The notes: generated by a model not told the origin, from the sequence alone. Counted from the first letter of the stretch, positions 33,413 to 43,343 are shown. The stretch: DNA of 64,000 nucleotides from Marinihelvus sp036351115 (GCA_036351115.1 JAZBOL010000044.1:25298-89297); one strand, 5' to 3'. A program made the numbers and translations.

Positions 33413-36103
33413 TCACGGACAGGGCAGAGCGTGCGGAGCGAGGCCGCGTTGCAGCGTCAACGATTCCCCCGTCTCCGCCAGGAAGCCCCGGGCCGAGCCG
33501 CAGCCGTCAAAGCGCCATTCCAGGGGCGGCAGGGGCGTCAGCTCGAGGCCGTCCGGCTCCGGGTCGTCGCCGGCCCCGGGGCTGCCTGGTGCGAAGCGCT
33601 CGAGTCGCAGCGTGTCGCCATCTTCCAGGGCACCCGAGCCCAGGGACCAGGTGGATTGGCCGTCATCATCGAACGCCAGCTCGTAAACGAGGCCCCGGTC
33701 TGCCGCGACCATGTGGAGCAGGAAGGCGCCGGTGGGCAGGCCGTCGCTGGTCCAGAATCCCGATTGCCCGGCCTGAACGCCGGGCGGGTTCCCGCTGCCT
33801 GGGGTGCACGGCAGACCGTCGAGGCCGTTGACCCGCCGGGCGACGCGCTGCACAGCCCGCCGCGGTGCACGATCGGCCCGCAGGTCGATGCGCAGCGTGT
33901 TGCAGTCCTGGAGTGTGAACGCGAAGCTGCCCCATGCCTCACCATCACCGCCGTCGTCGCGGCCAAAGGCCACCAGTCTTCCAGCCAGCAGGTTGCCGCT
34001 GCGCCGGGCCAGGCCCGACAGCCAGCGGGGCGCTCCGTGGTCGTCGTAGGTCAGCCAGTGCACCAGGGCCGAGTCGCCGGTTCGTGCGATCACGCTCCAG
34101 CCTTCCCCCTCCCGGCCTCGCACGGCCCAGCTGCCGCTGAACGCCGCGAGTCCTTCGGGCGCCGCAGTGGGCAGCAGGGGATGGCGCGCGATGTGGTCGT
34201 CGGGCAGGCCGTCGAAATGGCGCGCAGCTTTCCGCCAGGCATCCAGGCCGATCACGGCGCCCATGAGGCGACCCGGGATGTCGTCCGCCGTGGGGTGAAT
34301 GCCGCCATAGATCCGCGACAGCCCGCTCTCGTCCGCGGCGTCGCGATAGGTGGCCCACTGCAGGGTGATGTCCACGCTGGGACCCCGCTCGAACACGAGG
34401 AATTCGTTGGCCGGCGCCGGGAATTCACCGAGCCCGCCGGGGAAATAGGCGGAGCCGGTGAAGGCCTCGAGCAACTCCGCCGCGGCGCGGCTGTAGGTGC
34501 TGTGCCCGGACACGTAGCCGGCGAAGGGCGGGGTGACGAAACTCGGCCGCTGGTAGGGCCACCAGTTCTCGGCAAGGATCCATCCCACGCGCGCCACGTC
34601 CACCGCCGGGTCCTCGATGAAATCCGGGCCGCGCCAGGCATGGACGGCGATCTTGCCCAGGTGCTCGCGCTGATCGCCCACCAGGTGGGCATGCCGCTCG
34701 CCGGGCCGGCTGCTGGCCGAGGTGATGACCTCGATGCGGCCCGGGCGCAGGGGAATCCCGGCGGGGTGGTAGGACGGACCGGCGGGATCGCTGCTCTGGC
34801 CCCGGTCGGCCATGGCGCGGATGGCGGAGACCGGCCGGATAAAGTCGTACCTGCCCTTGACGCCCCAGGCGGATACCGCCGCATCGTGCATGGCGCCGCC
34901 CAGGGCGAAATGCAGTTTCACGTCCCACTCCAGCGCGTCGACGACCGCGCCGCGACCGGCGATGCGGCGGTCGAGCATCGGGTGGTCGCTCACCCCGTTG
35001 GCGATGGTGAACCAGTGGCCGGGCGGGGTTTCCGAGTCGGGGCCGTCAGCCCAGAACTCGGCGAGGACCCGGTAGTAGTCGCCGGCGGGAACGCGCTGGG
35101 GCGTGTAGGGCCGCCCCGTGGCCGGGTTGAAGGGGTGGCCGCGCACGCCGAGAAAGGCCAGGGGGCCGTTGCCGTTGGTGGCCGGGGAGATGTCGATGGT
35201 CTCGCCCTGGGCCGGGTCGAGGAGGCCGCTCCATTCCACGACCTGGGCGAAGCCGTCCTTGTAGGCCTGGTCGCCGGGGCCGCCGAGCTGCGGCGGCGCG
35301 CCCGGGTCATGGAAGGTCCAGTAGTCGAAGCCGTCACGGCGGGCGATTTCCAGGTCGGCGGGATCGAGGGCGAAGGCCGTGACCTGCCCCCACTCCGGCG
35401 ACAGGAACTCCGGGAATCCGGCCGAGACCGGGTTGCCGGCCTGGTCGAGAAAGAAGGGCAGCTGCAGCGGCTGGTAGCGGTTGGGGTCCTGCAGGTCCGG
35501 ATTGCCCGGGTCGTTCATCACCAGCGGTGGGTTGACGGACTCGTAGAAGCGGTTGGCGTAGTCATTGCGCTCGTTGGCATTGTCCTGCGCACCCAGCGCC
35601 AGGTAGGCCGCCGCAATGCGGTTGCCCAGGGCGGCCGGGGAGTCGCCGGTGGTGTCCGTGAACGACGGGTCCAGGCCGAGGCTGAGAAAGCGTTCATCCA
35701 GGGCGCGCAGCGTCACCACCGCCCCGGGCGATGCGCGAAAGCGCCAGCGCAGAATTCGGTAAGCGGCATGGGAGATGGCGGTTTCCCGGGCCGCGGCCAG
35801 CGCTTCCGGGGCATTGTCCGCGGCGTGTTTCTCGAGCACGAGCCAGCCCCGGGCGTGCGGGTCGTAGGCGGCCCAGGCATCCCACGCGGCGGCGGACACG
35901 TGAAAGAGGTTCCGCGCATGCACGGTGGGCCGCGCGAAGTCCCGGCGGATGGCCGCGAGCATTTCCTCATTCCACTGGCGCGCGACCGAGGCGTCAGCCG
36001 GTATGTCCGATGCCGCCCGGGTATGCTGCACCAGCAACAGGCCCGCGAGGAGCAGGCTCAGGCAGAGCAGGTGCCGAATTGGGTGAGTGGGGCGATCGAT
36101 CAT
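33413..36103 (-). CDS. Exported vanadium-dependent haloperoxidase-like protein with two C-terminal modules
   Basis: From the ATG at 36103 the product is 896 residues with a signal peptide (HLLCLSLLLAGLLLVQHTRA). Residues about 30-640 are a PAP2/vanadium haloperoxidase-type domain: YVSGHSTYSRAAAELLEAF has the vanadate-site SGH, SRIYGGIHPTADDIPG has the second His and Arg, and RPVSAIR lies upstream. Two modules of about 115 residues follow (about 652-768 and 776-896) and match the two modules at the end of the divergent neighbour. Both proteins end L-x-LQR-x5-7-L-x-CP. It may halogenate or act as a phosphatase; substrate unknown. The longer frame upstream is antisense. Confidence 0.85.
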   Translation of the reverse strand: MIDRPTHPIRHLLCLSLLLAGLLLVQHTRAASDIPADASVARQWNEEMLAAIRRDFARPTVHARNLFHVSAAAWDAWAAYDPHARGWLVLEKHAADNAPEALAAARETAISHAAYRILRWRFRASPGAVVTLRALDERFLSLGLDPSFTDTTGDSPAALGNRIAAAYLALGAQDNANERNDYANRFYESVNPPLVMNDPGNPDLQDPNRYQPLQLPFFLDQAGNPVSAGFPEFLSPEWGQVTAFALDPADLEIARRDGFDYWTFHDPGAPPQLGGPGDQAYKDGFAQVVEWSGLLDPAQGETIDISPATNGNGPLAFLGVRGHPFNPATGRPYTPQRVPAGDYYRVLAEFWADGPDSETPPGHWFTIANGVSDHPMLDRRIAGRGAVVDALEWDVKLHFALGGAMHDAAVSAWGVKGRYDFIRPVSAIRAMADRGQSSDPAGPSYHPAGIPLRPGRIEVITSASSRPGERHAHLVGDQREHLGKIAVHAWRGPDFIEDPAVDVARVGWILAENWWPYQRPSFVTPPFAGYVSGHSTYSRAAAELLEAFTGSAYFPGGLGEFPAPANEFLVFERGPSVDITLQWATYRDAADESGLSRIYGGIHPTADDIPGRLMGAVIGLDAWRKAARHFDGLPDDHIARHPLLPTAAPEGLAAFSGSWAVRGREGEGWSVIARTGDSALVHWLTYDDHGAPRWLSGLARRSGNLLAGRLVAFGRDDGGDGEAWGSFAFTLQDCNTLRIDLRADRAPRRAVQRVARRVNGLDGLPCTPGSGNPPGVQAGQSGFWTSDGLPTGAFLLHMVAADRGLVYELAFDDDGQSTWSLGSGALEDGDTLRLERFAPGSPGAGDDPEPDGLELTPLPPLEWRFDGCGSARGFLAETGESLTLQRGLAPHALPCP

Positions 36104-36365
36104 GGGACACGTCACGGGTCGGGCGGCAGGCCGGTCACGCCGGGTACGGCCAATAGCTGGCTTCGGAAACTCCCACCCCGGCCCACCGTGGTGCGCCGGT
36201 TCCAGCTTAGGCGATTCGATGCTTTCCGTGAAGCCCCGACGGCCGGGGCTGCGGATGATTACGATTGCAACCGGCCCGGCGCCGTTGTCGGAAGGGCTCA
36301 GGGGGTTCACAATGGTGCCATGGCGGGGAAACGCCCGCTGCAAGCCCTCGCCAGGCCATCGAACC

Positions 36366-38768
36366 ATGTACGCACCGCGATCCCGCAAGCCGCTTCTGCT
36401 CTTCACGTCACTGCTCGTCGCCGTGTCCGTGAACGCGGTGGCGCAGGCGCCGCCGGCGTTCGTCGACGTCTCCGACGAGGCGAACGCCGGCTGGCCGCAC
36501 GACATCGCCCTGCCCTACGAAAATCCCGCCGAGCTCTCGACCCCGCTGCAGATGAGCGGTGGCGTGGCCGCCGGAGACGTGGACAACGACGGCGACACGG
36601 ACCTGTACCTGGTTACCGGCGGCGCCCACCCGAACCGCCTGCTGATCAATGACGGCGAAGGCCGTTTCACCGATGAAGGTGCGGTCCGGGGCGTGGCCAT
36701 GCCGGGCCTGGAGTCCACCGCGCCGCTGTTCGCCGATCTCGATGCGGACGGCCATCTCGACCTTGTGGTGGGTGGCATCTCCGGGACCGGGCTGAAGCTC
36801 TTCCGCAACACCGGTGGCGGCGTCTTCGAACTGGATCCCACGAGCGGCGGCATCACCCAGGACACGCTGCTGCAGAACGACATGTCCATCGCTGCCGGCG
36901 ATCCGGACGGGGACGGGGACCTGGACCTGTATATCGGGCACTGGGGCGCCGCGGACCGGACAACCCACTTCTGGATCAACACGGGCAACGGCACCTTCGT
37001 ACCCGGGGACCAGCTCGCCGGCGTGGGTGGGATCTACGCCCTGCTGGACTGGTCTTTCGCGCCGAGTTTCGTGGACGTGAATGGAGACGGCCGGCAGGAC
37101 CTGCTGGTCACCAGCGATTTCGAAACCAGCCACACGCTGATCAACCTCGACGGGATCCGCTTCGAAAACCGCAACCTGGGTGTCATCGACGACAAGTCCG
37201 GCATGGGCTCGGCGCCCGGTGATTTCGACAACGACGGTGACGTGGACTGGTTCGTGAGCTCGATCTTCTACACCAACCCGATCCCGGACCATGGCAACCG
37301 GCTCTACCGCAATGACGGCGAGGGCAACTTCACGGACGCCACCGATGAAGCCGGCGTGCGTGACGGAGCCTGGGGCTGGAGCGCCTGCGCCGCGGATTTC
37401 GACAACAACGGCGCCCTGGACATCTACCACGTCAACGGCATGCCCTTCACCCAGCCGCCGGCGGAGGACTTCACCCGGGACCGGTCCCGCCTGTTCATGA
37501 ATCGGGGAGACGGGACTTTTGACGCCTTCGATACCGGCCTGGTGGCCGAAGACCGCCAGGGCCGGGGCGTGGTCTGCTTCGATGCGGACGGCGACGGGGA
37601 CCTCGATATCTTCAGCGCGAATTCCTTCGGCGAGAGCACGCTGTACCGCAACACGCGGGATCCGGTGGCCGCCGGGGACTGGCTGCAGGTGGAACTGCTC
37701 GGGGAAGTGAACAACCCCGCGGCGGTCGGCGCGGTGATTCGCGTCATCACCGGGGACGTGACCCAGACCCGGGAAGTGACCAGCGGGAGCAACTACCAGT
37801 CACAGAATCCACTCGTGCAGCACTTCGGCCTGGGCGGCGCCCGGACCATCGATCGCCTCGAGGTCACCTGGCCCCACGGTGGCGTGACGGTGCTGGAAGA
37901 CGTGTCGACCAACCAGCGCCTGGTGCTCTCGGCTGCCGACGCGGACATCGAGCCCCTGGTCATCCAGCCCGGCATGACCTCCGCCTGGTACGACCTCGAC
38001 CGCAACGGGGAGGGTTTCCTGCTCGAGGTCCTTCCCGGCGGGGCCGCGGTGGTTTACTGGTTCACTTATGACGGGCAGGGCAACCAGGACTGGTACATCG
38101 CCCTGGGGCAGGTCAGGGGCCGCCGCGTCCTGTTCCCGGAACTGCTGCGGGTCTCGGGCGGGGAATTCGGCCCGGGTTTCGACCCGGACGACGTCACGCG
38201 CGACATCGTGGGGACCGCGGCCTTTACCTGGACCGAGTGCGGCGCCGGATTCATGGACTGGACGCTGACACCGGGCCTGGCGGCGCAGGCCTTCGGACGG
38301 CAGCGCCTGGCGCGTGTGGCGCACGTCGGCGGCGTGGGGTGTCTCAACCCCGGCGAGCCGCCGCCGCCCCAGATCGGCACGCCGCCGCCGGACAACGCGG
38401 GGCTGACCGGTTCGTGGTTCGACCCGACCCACAACGGCGAGGGTTACGTGCTGCAGATACTCGCCGACGGGCGCCCCCTGGTGTACTGGTTCAGCTTCGA
38501 TACGGCGCAGAACCGGCGCTGGTTCTTTGGGGTGGGTGAGACGGATGGCGGCATTTTGACGTTTGAGTCCATGAGCACCTCTGCCGGCGGCCTCTTCGGG
38601 CAGGCCTTCGACCCGGGGCATGTTTCCTTCCCCGACTGGGGGTCCCTGGAGCTCGAACTGACATGTGACGGAGGGACCGCTCGGTGGACCGCCCGCGAGA
38701 CCGGGTTCCCGGATGGAACCCTGGCCCTGCAGCGGCTCACGCAACCGGAGGGCCTGAGCTGTCCCTGA
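36366..38768 (+). CDS. Exported FG-GAP/VCBS repeat and ASPIC/UnbV protein with two C-terminal modules
   Basis: From the ATG at 36366 the product is 800 residues with a signal peptide (LLLFTSLLVAVSVNAVAQA). Seven calcium-binding DxDxDG-type blades follow (DVDNDGDTDLY, DLDADGHLDLV, DPDGDGDLDLY, DVNGDGRQDLL, DFDNDGDVDWF, DFDNNGALDIY, DADGDGDLDIF), forming a beta-propeller, then an ASPIC/UnbV domain at about 440-530. From about residue 535 there are two modules (SAWYDLDRNGEGFLLEV and GSWFDPTHNGEGYVLQI start them) shared with the divergent haloperoxidase-like gene. Secreted or surface location is likely. Confidence 0.88.
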   Translation: MYAPRSRKPLLLFTSLLVAVSVNAVAQAPPAFVDVSDEANAGWPHDIALPYENPAELSTPLQMSGGVAAGDVDNDGDTDLYLVTGGAHPNRLLINDGEGRFTDEGAVRGVAMPGLESTAPLFADLDADGHLDLVVGGISGTGLKLFRNTGGGVFELDPTSGGITQDTLLQNDMSIAAGDPDGDGDLDLYIGHWGAADRTTHFWINTGNGTFVPGDQLAGVGGIYALLDWSFAPSFVDVNGDGRQDLLVTSDFETSHTLINLDGIRFENRNLGVIDDKSGMGSAPGDFDNDGDVDWFVSSIFYTNPIPDHGNRLYRNDGEGNFTDATDEAGVRDGAWGWSACAADFDNNGALDIYHVNGMPFTQPPAEDFTRDRSRLFMNRGDGTFDAFDTGLVAEDRQGRGVVCFDADGDGDLDIFSANSFGESTLYRNTRDPVAAGDWLQVELLGEVNNPAAVGAVIRVITGDVTQTREVTSGSNYQSQNPLVQHFGLGGARTIDRLEVTWPHGGVTVLEDVSTNQRLVLSAADADIEPLVIQPGMTSAWYDLDRNGEGFLLEVLPGGAAVVYWFTYDGQGNQDWYIALGQVRGRRVLFPELLRVSGGEFGPGFDPDDVTRDIVGTAAFTWTECGAGFMDWTLTPGLAAQAFGRQRLARVAHVGGVGCLNPGEPPPPQIGTPPPDNAGLTGSWFDPTHNGEGYVLQILADGRPLVYWFSFDTAQNRRWFFGVGETDGGILTFESMSTSAGGLFGQAFDPGHVSFPDWGSLELELTCDGGTARWTARETGFPDGTLALQRLTQPEGLSCP

Positions 38769-38835
38769 ATCGACGGGACGGGCGGCGCCGGCGTGAAAGC
38801 CGGTCAAAAGTGAAGTTAATTGTTTGCGCTAAATC

Positions 38836-38862
38836 GTTAAAAAAAGTAGGCTTTAGGCGTTC
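38836..38862. promoter_or_regulatory. Small inverted repeat upstream of the HerA-type gene
   Basis: TTAGGC-GTTCG-GCCTAA lies in an AT-richer stretch 40-70 nt before the HerA start. It could be an operator or an RNA hairpin; no T-tract follows it. A TTGTTTGC element precedes it. Confidence 0.35.
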
Positions 38863-38906
38863 GGCCTAACGAATGGGACGCAGCTCCCGCGGCAAGGAGA
38901 GCCACA

Positions 38907-40601
38907 GTGCTGTCAGAAAAAGAAGCGAATGTTCACGCGGGTGCTGCCCAGGCGAGCAACACCAACTCGGAAACCCTGGTCGGTCGCCTGACCGAAATCA
39001 ATGGCGACGGTTTCGTCGGCAAACTCATCAGCCGGGGCGGTGAATTCATCTCCGAGCGCATGGTGGGCATGCACAAGGTGCGGGTCGGGCAGGTCGGCTC
39101 CTACCTTAAGGTGGTGCAGCACGGTCACGACGTGATCGTCATGGTCGAAGGCACCTGGCAGCAGCGTGATCACGACGGTCGCGTCGAACACATGATCCGC
39201 CTCAGCCCCATGGGTGAGATGGAAATTGGCGGTGAATTCCGCCGTGGCGTCTCCAACTTTCCGACCACGGGCGCCGAGCTCCACGCGATGTCGAGCATGC
39301 AGCTCGAGCGGATCTTCTCCGACACCGCCGAGGGCGGCTACAAGGTCGGCAAGCTCAGCGCCTCGAAGACTACCGACGTTTATTTCAACGCCTCCAAGTT
39401 TTTCGGCCGCCACGCGGCCATCCTGGGCCAGTCCGGCGCCGGTAAGTCCTGGACCGTGACCAGCTTCATCCAGAACGCCCTGCGTACCATGCCCTCGGCG
39501 CACATCGTCATCATGGACATGCACGCGGAATACGGTGACAAGGAAATGGGCGTCAAGGCCCGCTCACCGTTCCCGGAGAACAAGGTACGCTGCCTGGACG
39601 CCCGGGACCTGGAAGTGCCGTACTGGCTGCTCAGCTTCGCCGAGCTCTGCGAGCTGTTCATCGACGATGACGATCCGAATGCCGCGGTGCAGCAGGCGCT
39701 GCTGCGCTCCAGCCTCATCGACCTGAAACGCGAGACCAACGCGGACGCGGACCTCGGGCAGATCACCGTGGACGCGCCGGTCTACTTCCCCATGATGGAT
39801 CTGTTCCAGCGCATCAAGGACGCCAACAAGCGGTCCAGCGACTTCGGCAAGACCAAGTCGGCCACCTTCGGCAAGTTCGACCAGCTGCTGGTGCGCATGG
39901 AGAGCCTCCTCAACGACAACCGTTACGATTTCCTGCTGCGGCCGAAGCTGCGAACCTCCACCGAGTCGCTGGTCGGCCTGATGGAAGATTTCGTCGGGCT
40001 CGGGGGTGACCAGACGGCTTCCGTGACCGTGCTCGATCTCAGCGCCGTGCCCATTGACGTGGCGCCCATGGTCACCGCGCAGATCGCGCGCCTGGCCTTC
40101 GAGTTCAACTTCTGGAATCCGAAGTGCCGGGAGTTCCCCATCACCCTGGTGTGTGAAGAAGCGCACGAGTACATCCCGCGGGGTTCCCATCCGCGCTACA
40201 AGCAGGCCAAGCGCATGATGGAGCGCATCGCCAAGGTCGGGCGAAAGTACGGGGTGAGCATGCTGGTGGTCAGCCAGCGGCCCCATGACGTTTCGGAAAC
40301 CGTGCTGGCCCAGTGCGGCACCTACGTCTGCCTGCGCACGACCAACCCGAACGACCAGGAGTACATGCGCGCCATGGTGCCCGATTCGGCCCAGGGCGTG
40401 CTGGCGTCGATCACCAGCCTCGGTCCCGGGGAAGTCATCGCCATGGGTGAGGGCGTGCCGATTCCGGTTCGCTTCCAGGTGAACCGTCCGAGCCCGCCGC
40501 CCAATGCCGCGGACATCGACTTCACCAAGAGCTGGCGCCACGGCGGTGTGGACATCGACGTCAAAAAGCTCGTGCGCCGCTGGCACAAGCAGATCCGCTG
40601 A
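38907..40601 (+). CDS. HerA-type DNA-translocase ATPase (DUF87)
   Basis: A 564-residue protein with GTG start and AAGGAG 7 nt upstream. N-terminal HAS-barrel-like domain (VGRLTEINGDGFVGKLISRG), Walker A GQSGAGKS (about 174-181), DMHAEYGD, Walker B ITLVCEEAHEYIPRG and an arginine-finger region (RIAKVGRKYGVSMLVVSQRP). HerA forms hexameric rings that move DNA, usually with a nuclease such as NurA. No nuclease gene is beside it here. Convergent with the PH-domain pair (27 nt apart). Confidence 0.9.
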   Translation: MLSEKEANVHAGAAQASNTNSETLVGRLTEINGDGFVGKLISRGGEFISERMVGMHKVRVGQVGSYLKVVQHGHDVIVMVEGTWQQRDHDGRVEHMIRLSPMGEMEIGGEFRRGVSNFPTTGAELHAMSSMQLERIFSDTAEGGYKVGKLSASKTTDVYFNASKFFGRHAAILGQSGAGKSWTVTSFIQNALRTMPSAHIVIMDMHAEYGDKEMGVKARSPFPENKVRCLDARDLEVPYWLLSFAELCELFIDDDDPNAAVQQALLRSSLIDLKRETNADADLGQITVDAPVYFPMMDLFQRIKDANKRSSDFGKTKSATFGKFDQLLVRMESLLNDNRYDFLLRPKLRTSTESLVGLMEDFVGLGGDQTASVTVLDLSAVPIDVAPMVTAQIARLAFEFNFWNPKCREFPITLVCEEAHEYIPRGSHPRYKQAKRMMERIAKVGRKYGVSMLVVSQRPHDVSETVLAQCGTYVCLRTTNPNDQEYMRAMVPDSAQGVLASITSLGPGEVIAMGEGVPIPVRFQVNRPSPPPNAADIDFTKSWRHGGVDIDVKKLVRRWHKQIR

Positions 40602-40628
40602 TTCAGGAGCCGGACCCGGTTCCCCGCC

Positions 40629-42224
40629 TCAAAACCACGCCTCCGTCGTGCTTTCCGCCCGGTACAGGGCCAGGTCGCGGAGGCGCACCGCGTCTTCGTG
40701 GTTCATCCAGGGCATCGTCACCGAATGTGACGCCAGGTGCAGCGTCAGGTGTGCCAGGCCGCGCCGGCGCTGGGCAGGGGTCTGAACCAGGTCAACGCGC
40801 TGCACCTTGAACAGGGGGAAAAGCGTGGTCCGACTGCCGATGAATCCCTTGCGAAACAGCACCGTGTCCCGGTCCACCGCCCAGCCGGTCTGGCGCCAGC
40901 ATCGATCGACCACCCACAGCGTGATCCCGGCGCCGAGGGGCCAGACCAGTCCGAACCAGGGGCTCAGCGCGATGGACAGGGACAGGGTCGGCCCGACCAG
41001 GATCAGCAGCGGCCACGCTGACATCACCAGCAGGTAGCGGCCCCGGTCCACGCCCGTGATCCGGGCGTCACCCGGCTGGCTGCCGGGCAAAAACTCGCTC
41101 GTCAGGCGCTCCGCCTCGGCCGGCCTCAGGGAAGGAACATCGAAAGCGGGGCGGCCGCTCATGCCCGCCTGCTGCTCCGCGCTGACGCCTGCGCTGGCCT
41201 GGCGCAGCTGCAGATTGATTCGGCCGAACAGCCTGGCCATGAGGTTCTGGCGCCAGGTCACTCCCTGGATCTTGTGCTGCCGTACCGAGTCGTCGTGCTT
41301 GCTCAGCATCCCGCTGGTGCGGCGAAACCGGTCTCCGTCCCGGGTCAGGGTGTAACCGTCATAGCGAAACAGCGCGCCGACGACGGAGGCCAGGGGCAAC
41401 AGCGCCAGGGCCAGCATGGCGAACCCGGCGGTAACGGCGCCCAGGAGCAGGCCACCACCTTCGGCGCGGACGGCATCCGCCGCCTCGCGCAGGTTCGCCG
41501 TGTTCACGAGCCAGTCGACGAGCCGTTCCGAGGTTTCGCCGGCGCCGAAGACCGTGCCGATGGCGATGAAGGCCCACAGCATGAAGTTGGCGGTCAGGCC
41601 CGCGATGATGACGTCCTTGCGGGTCAGCTGAACCAGGATGCGGCCCGTCCCTGCCGGGTTCGTGGTCAGCCGTTCCGAAGCGCCGGTATCCGCAGCCGCA
41701 GCGCTTTCCTGGTGCGCCACGAGCCGTTCGCGCACCGCCCGGGCATCCTCCAGGGTCAATCCCGGCAGGCGGATTTCCTTGCCGCTGCTGCCGGCGGTGT
41801 CGATACCGACCACGGCAATGCCGAAGGGCCGGAGATAGAACGGCTCGAGCACGGAGACGTTCTGGATGCGGTCGAAATCGACATTCAGCGTTTCCCGGTG
41901 CAGCACGCCTTTGCGCACGTCGATGCGTGCCCCCCGGATCCGATAGCCGAAGCGCAGATAGCTGAGCACGGACCAGGCGATGCCGACGAGCAGGAGCAGG
42001 ATGGCGCCGCGGAAGGCCCAGGTCAGTTCGATCCGGTCCGACGATGCGGCGCTGGCAAACAGCACGGCAAGGGCGGGCAGGGCCTGGAGCGCGCCCTGCC
42101 GCACCATGTGAAACACGATGTCGATGACGGCCGCCGGTGAAACCCGCCGCCATTCCCCGTACGGGTCGCTCGCGTCTGCAGGCGCCGTCACGCCGTGTGC
42201 GGTGCGGTCCGGCTCAGTCGACAC
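40629..42224 (-). CDS. Bacterial PH-domain membrane protein (YdbT-like)
   Basis: A 531-residue protein with three bacterial PH (bPH2) domains separated by membrane hairpins; each domain begins after a hydrophobic pair and has a GxxRIRGARIDVRKGVL-type or DRDTVLFRKGFIG-type strand. About six membrane segments. The pair with the next upstream gene is the YdbS/YdbT arrangement, a predicted membrane complex of unknown function. Its start overlaps the upstream gene by 11 nt. Confidence 0.88.
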   Translation of the reverse strand: MSTEPDRTAHGVTAPADASDPYGEWRRVSPAAVIDIVFHMVRQGALQALPALAVLFASAASSDRIELTWAFRGAILLLLVGIAWSVLSYLRFGYRIRGARIDVRKGVLHRETLNVDFDRIQNVSVLEPFYLRPFGIAVVGIDTAGSSGKEIRLPGLTLEDARAVRERLVAHQESAAAADTGASERLTTNPAGTGRILVQLTRKDVIIAGLTANFMLWAFIAIGTVFGAGETSERLVDWLVNTANLREAADAVRAEGGGLLLGAVTAGFAMLALALLPLASVVGALFRYDGYTLTRDGDRFRRTSGMLSKHDDSVRQHKIQGVTWRQNLMARLFGRINLQLRQASAGVSAEQQAGMSGRPAFDVPSLRPAEAERLTSEFLPGSQPGDARITGVDRGRYLLVMSAWPLLILVGPTLSLSIALSPWFGLVWPLGAGITLWVVDRCWRQTGWAVDRDTVLFRKGFIGSRTTLFPLFKVQRVDLVQTPAQRRRGLAHLTLHLASHSVTMPWMNHEDAVRLRDLALYRAESTTEAWF

Positions 42225-42738
42225 GGTCGCTTCGCCGGAGCACGGCTTCGCGCAAGCGCTCGGCCTCGTCCGCCAGCAGCCCGTCGATTTTCAAATCCAC
42301 GCTGGTGCCCCCGGCCGTAAAAAACTTCAGGGTCGCGAGTTTGAAGCGGCGCTGGAGCGGTCCCTGGGTGACCTCGGCATGCTGCACCCGGTCGAAGGGC
42401 AGGACCGTGGTTTTTCGCCAGAAGAGCCCGTTTCGAAACACGACGTCGTGCTCGCGCAGTGCATAGCCCTTATGGCGATAGCGAACCAGCGCCAGGCCGG
42501 TCAACAGGAGGCCGAACGCGATCACGACGGCCGGGGGCGCCAGCACAAAGTTGCCGACGCGTTCCTCGAGCGGCGTGATCAGCGGGATGGCGGACGGCAG
42601 GAGGAAGATCCCCGTTGTGATCAGCGCCTGGGTCAGCAATTCCCTGCGGTGGGCGGGAGGAAGACGTTTGAGGTCGAGTTCCTCGGCCCGGGGCAGGGTG
42701 TCCGGATCGATCTGGAGGTTGGTAAACGCCATGGTCAT
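42214..42738 (-). CDS. Bacterial PH-domain membrane protein (YdbS-like)
   Basis: A 174-residue protein with two membrane segments (about 34-54 and 66-84) and one PH domain (HKGYALREHDVVFRNGLFWRKTTVLPFDRVQHAEV, quoted for position only as residues 88-122). Ends in LREAVLRRSD. Co-transcribed with the larger PH-domain gene downstream, overlapping it by 11 nt. Confidence 0.88.
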   Translation of the reverse strand: MTMAFTNLQIDPDTLPRAEELDLKRLPPAHRRELLTQALITTGIFLLPSAIPLITPLEERVGNFVLAPPAVVIAFGLLLTGLALVRYRHKGYALREHDVVFRNGLFWRKTTVLPFDRVQHAEVTQGPLQRRFKLATLKFFTAGGTSVDLKIDGLLADEAERLREAVLRRSDRVD

Positions 42739-42836
42739 GCCCTCTTGTGACGAGGCAGAGCATACGTCACCGGGCGCGCCCCGCGCCTGTCTCCATGGTC
42801 ACGGTGCCGAGGGAAGTACCGGGGTGATCCGCCCCG

Positions 42837-43343
42837 TCAGTCGTTGCGCCCGATGAACTCCAGGCGCCGGACTTCCAGGGTAAAGTCCCCGGGCCGGCCA
42901 TCGGCGAGCATGAAGCCGAGCTGCGTAATGGCTTCGGACCGGACCGCGCCGGCATCCGGTACGGTCCGGCCGCGGAACACCGGTTCGAAATCGGACAGGG
43001 GCAGGTCCACCCGGGCCCATTCCTCACCGGTTTCGAAGGGGGCGCGCCAGGCCACGCCGTCACGGCGCTGGTCCTGGCGCAGGCGAAGCTGATACTGCCG
43101 ACCGTCGCCGCGAACTTCCAACCGTACGGCGACAGCCTCCGGAGGAACGTTGTCCACCGCTCGCCGGGTCGAGGCGAAGCCACCGTTGTTCTCGAGGGAA
43201 AGCCGGCCGCGAAAGCGCAGGCCGTCGCCAAAGGCCTCCGCCCGCGACGTGGAACGTCCGCCCATGACACCGTCATTGACGATCTCCCAGGGGCCCGGGG
43301 CGAGATTCAGTAGCGCTGCGAAACTGGTGCTGATGATTGCCAT
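42837..43343 (-). CDS. CIA30 family protein
   Basis: From the ATG at 43343 the product is 168 residues. WEIVNDGVMGGRSTS, FRGRLSLENNGGFASTR, YQLRLRQD and a C-terminal QLGFMLADGRPGDFTLEVRRLEF match the galactose-binding-like CIA30 domain (complex I intermediate-associated protein 30). There is no signal peptide. In bacteria these proteins are of unknown function; a link to complex I assembly is not implied. A start at 43397 adds only 18 poorly conserved residues. Confidence 0.87.
   Translation of the reverse strand: MAIISTSFAALLNLAPGPWEIVNDGVMGGRSTSRAEAFGDGLRFRGRLSLENNGGFASTRRAVDNVPPEAVAVRLEVRGDGRQYQLRLRQDQRRDGVAWRAPFETGEEWARVDLPLSDFEPVFRGRTVPDAGAVRSEAITQLGFMLADGRPGDFTLEVRRLEFIGRND

Noticed and set aside
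33383..36652. A 1089-codon plus-strand open frame
   Set aside because: It is antisense to the haloperoxidase-like gene, has no domain-like content and has a composition typical of shadow frames.
16136..40601. A Sir2-HerA defence system
   Set aside because: The sirtuin and the HerA-type ATPase genes are about 22 kb apart, on separate transcripts, and the sirtuin is in a housekeeping operon.
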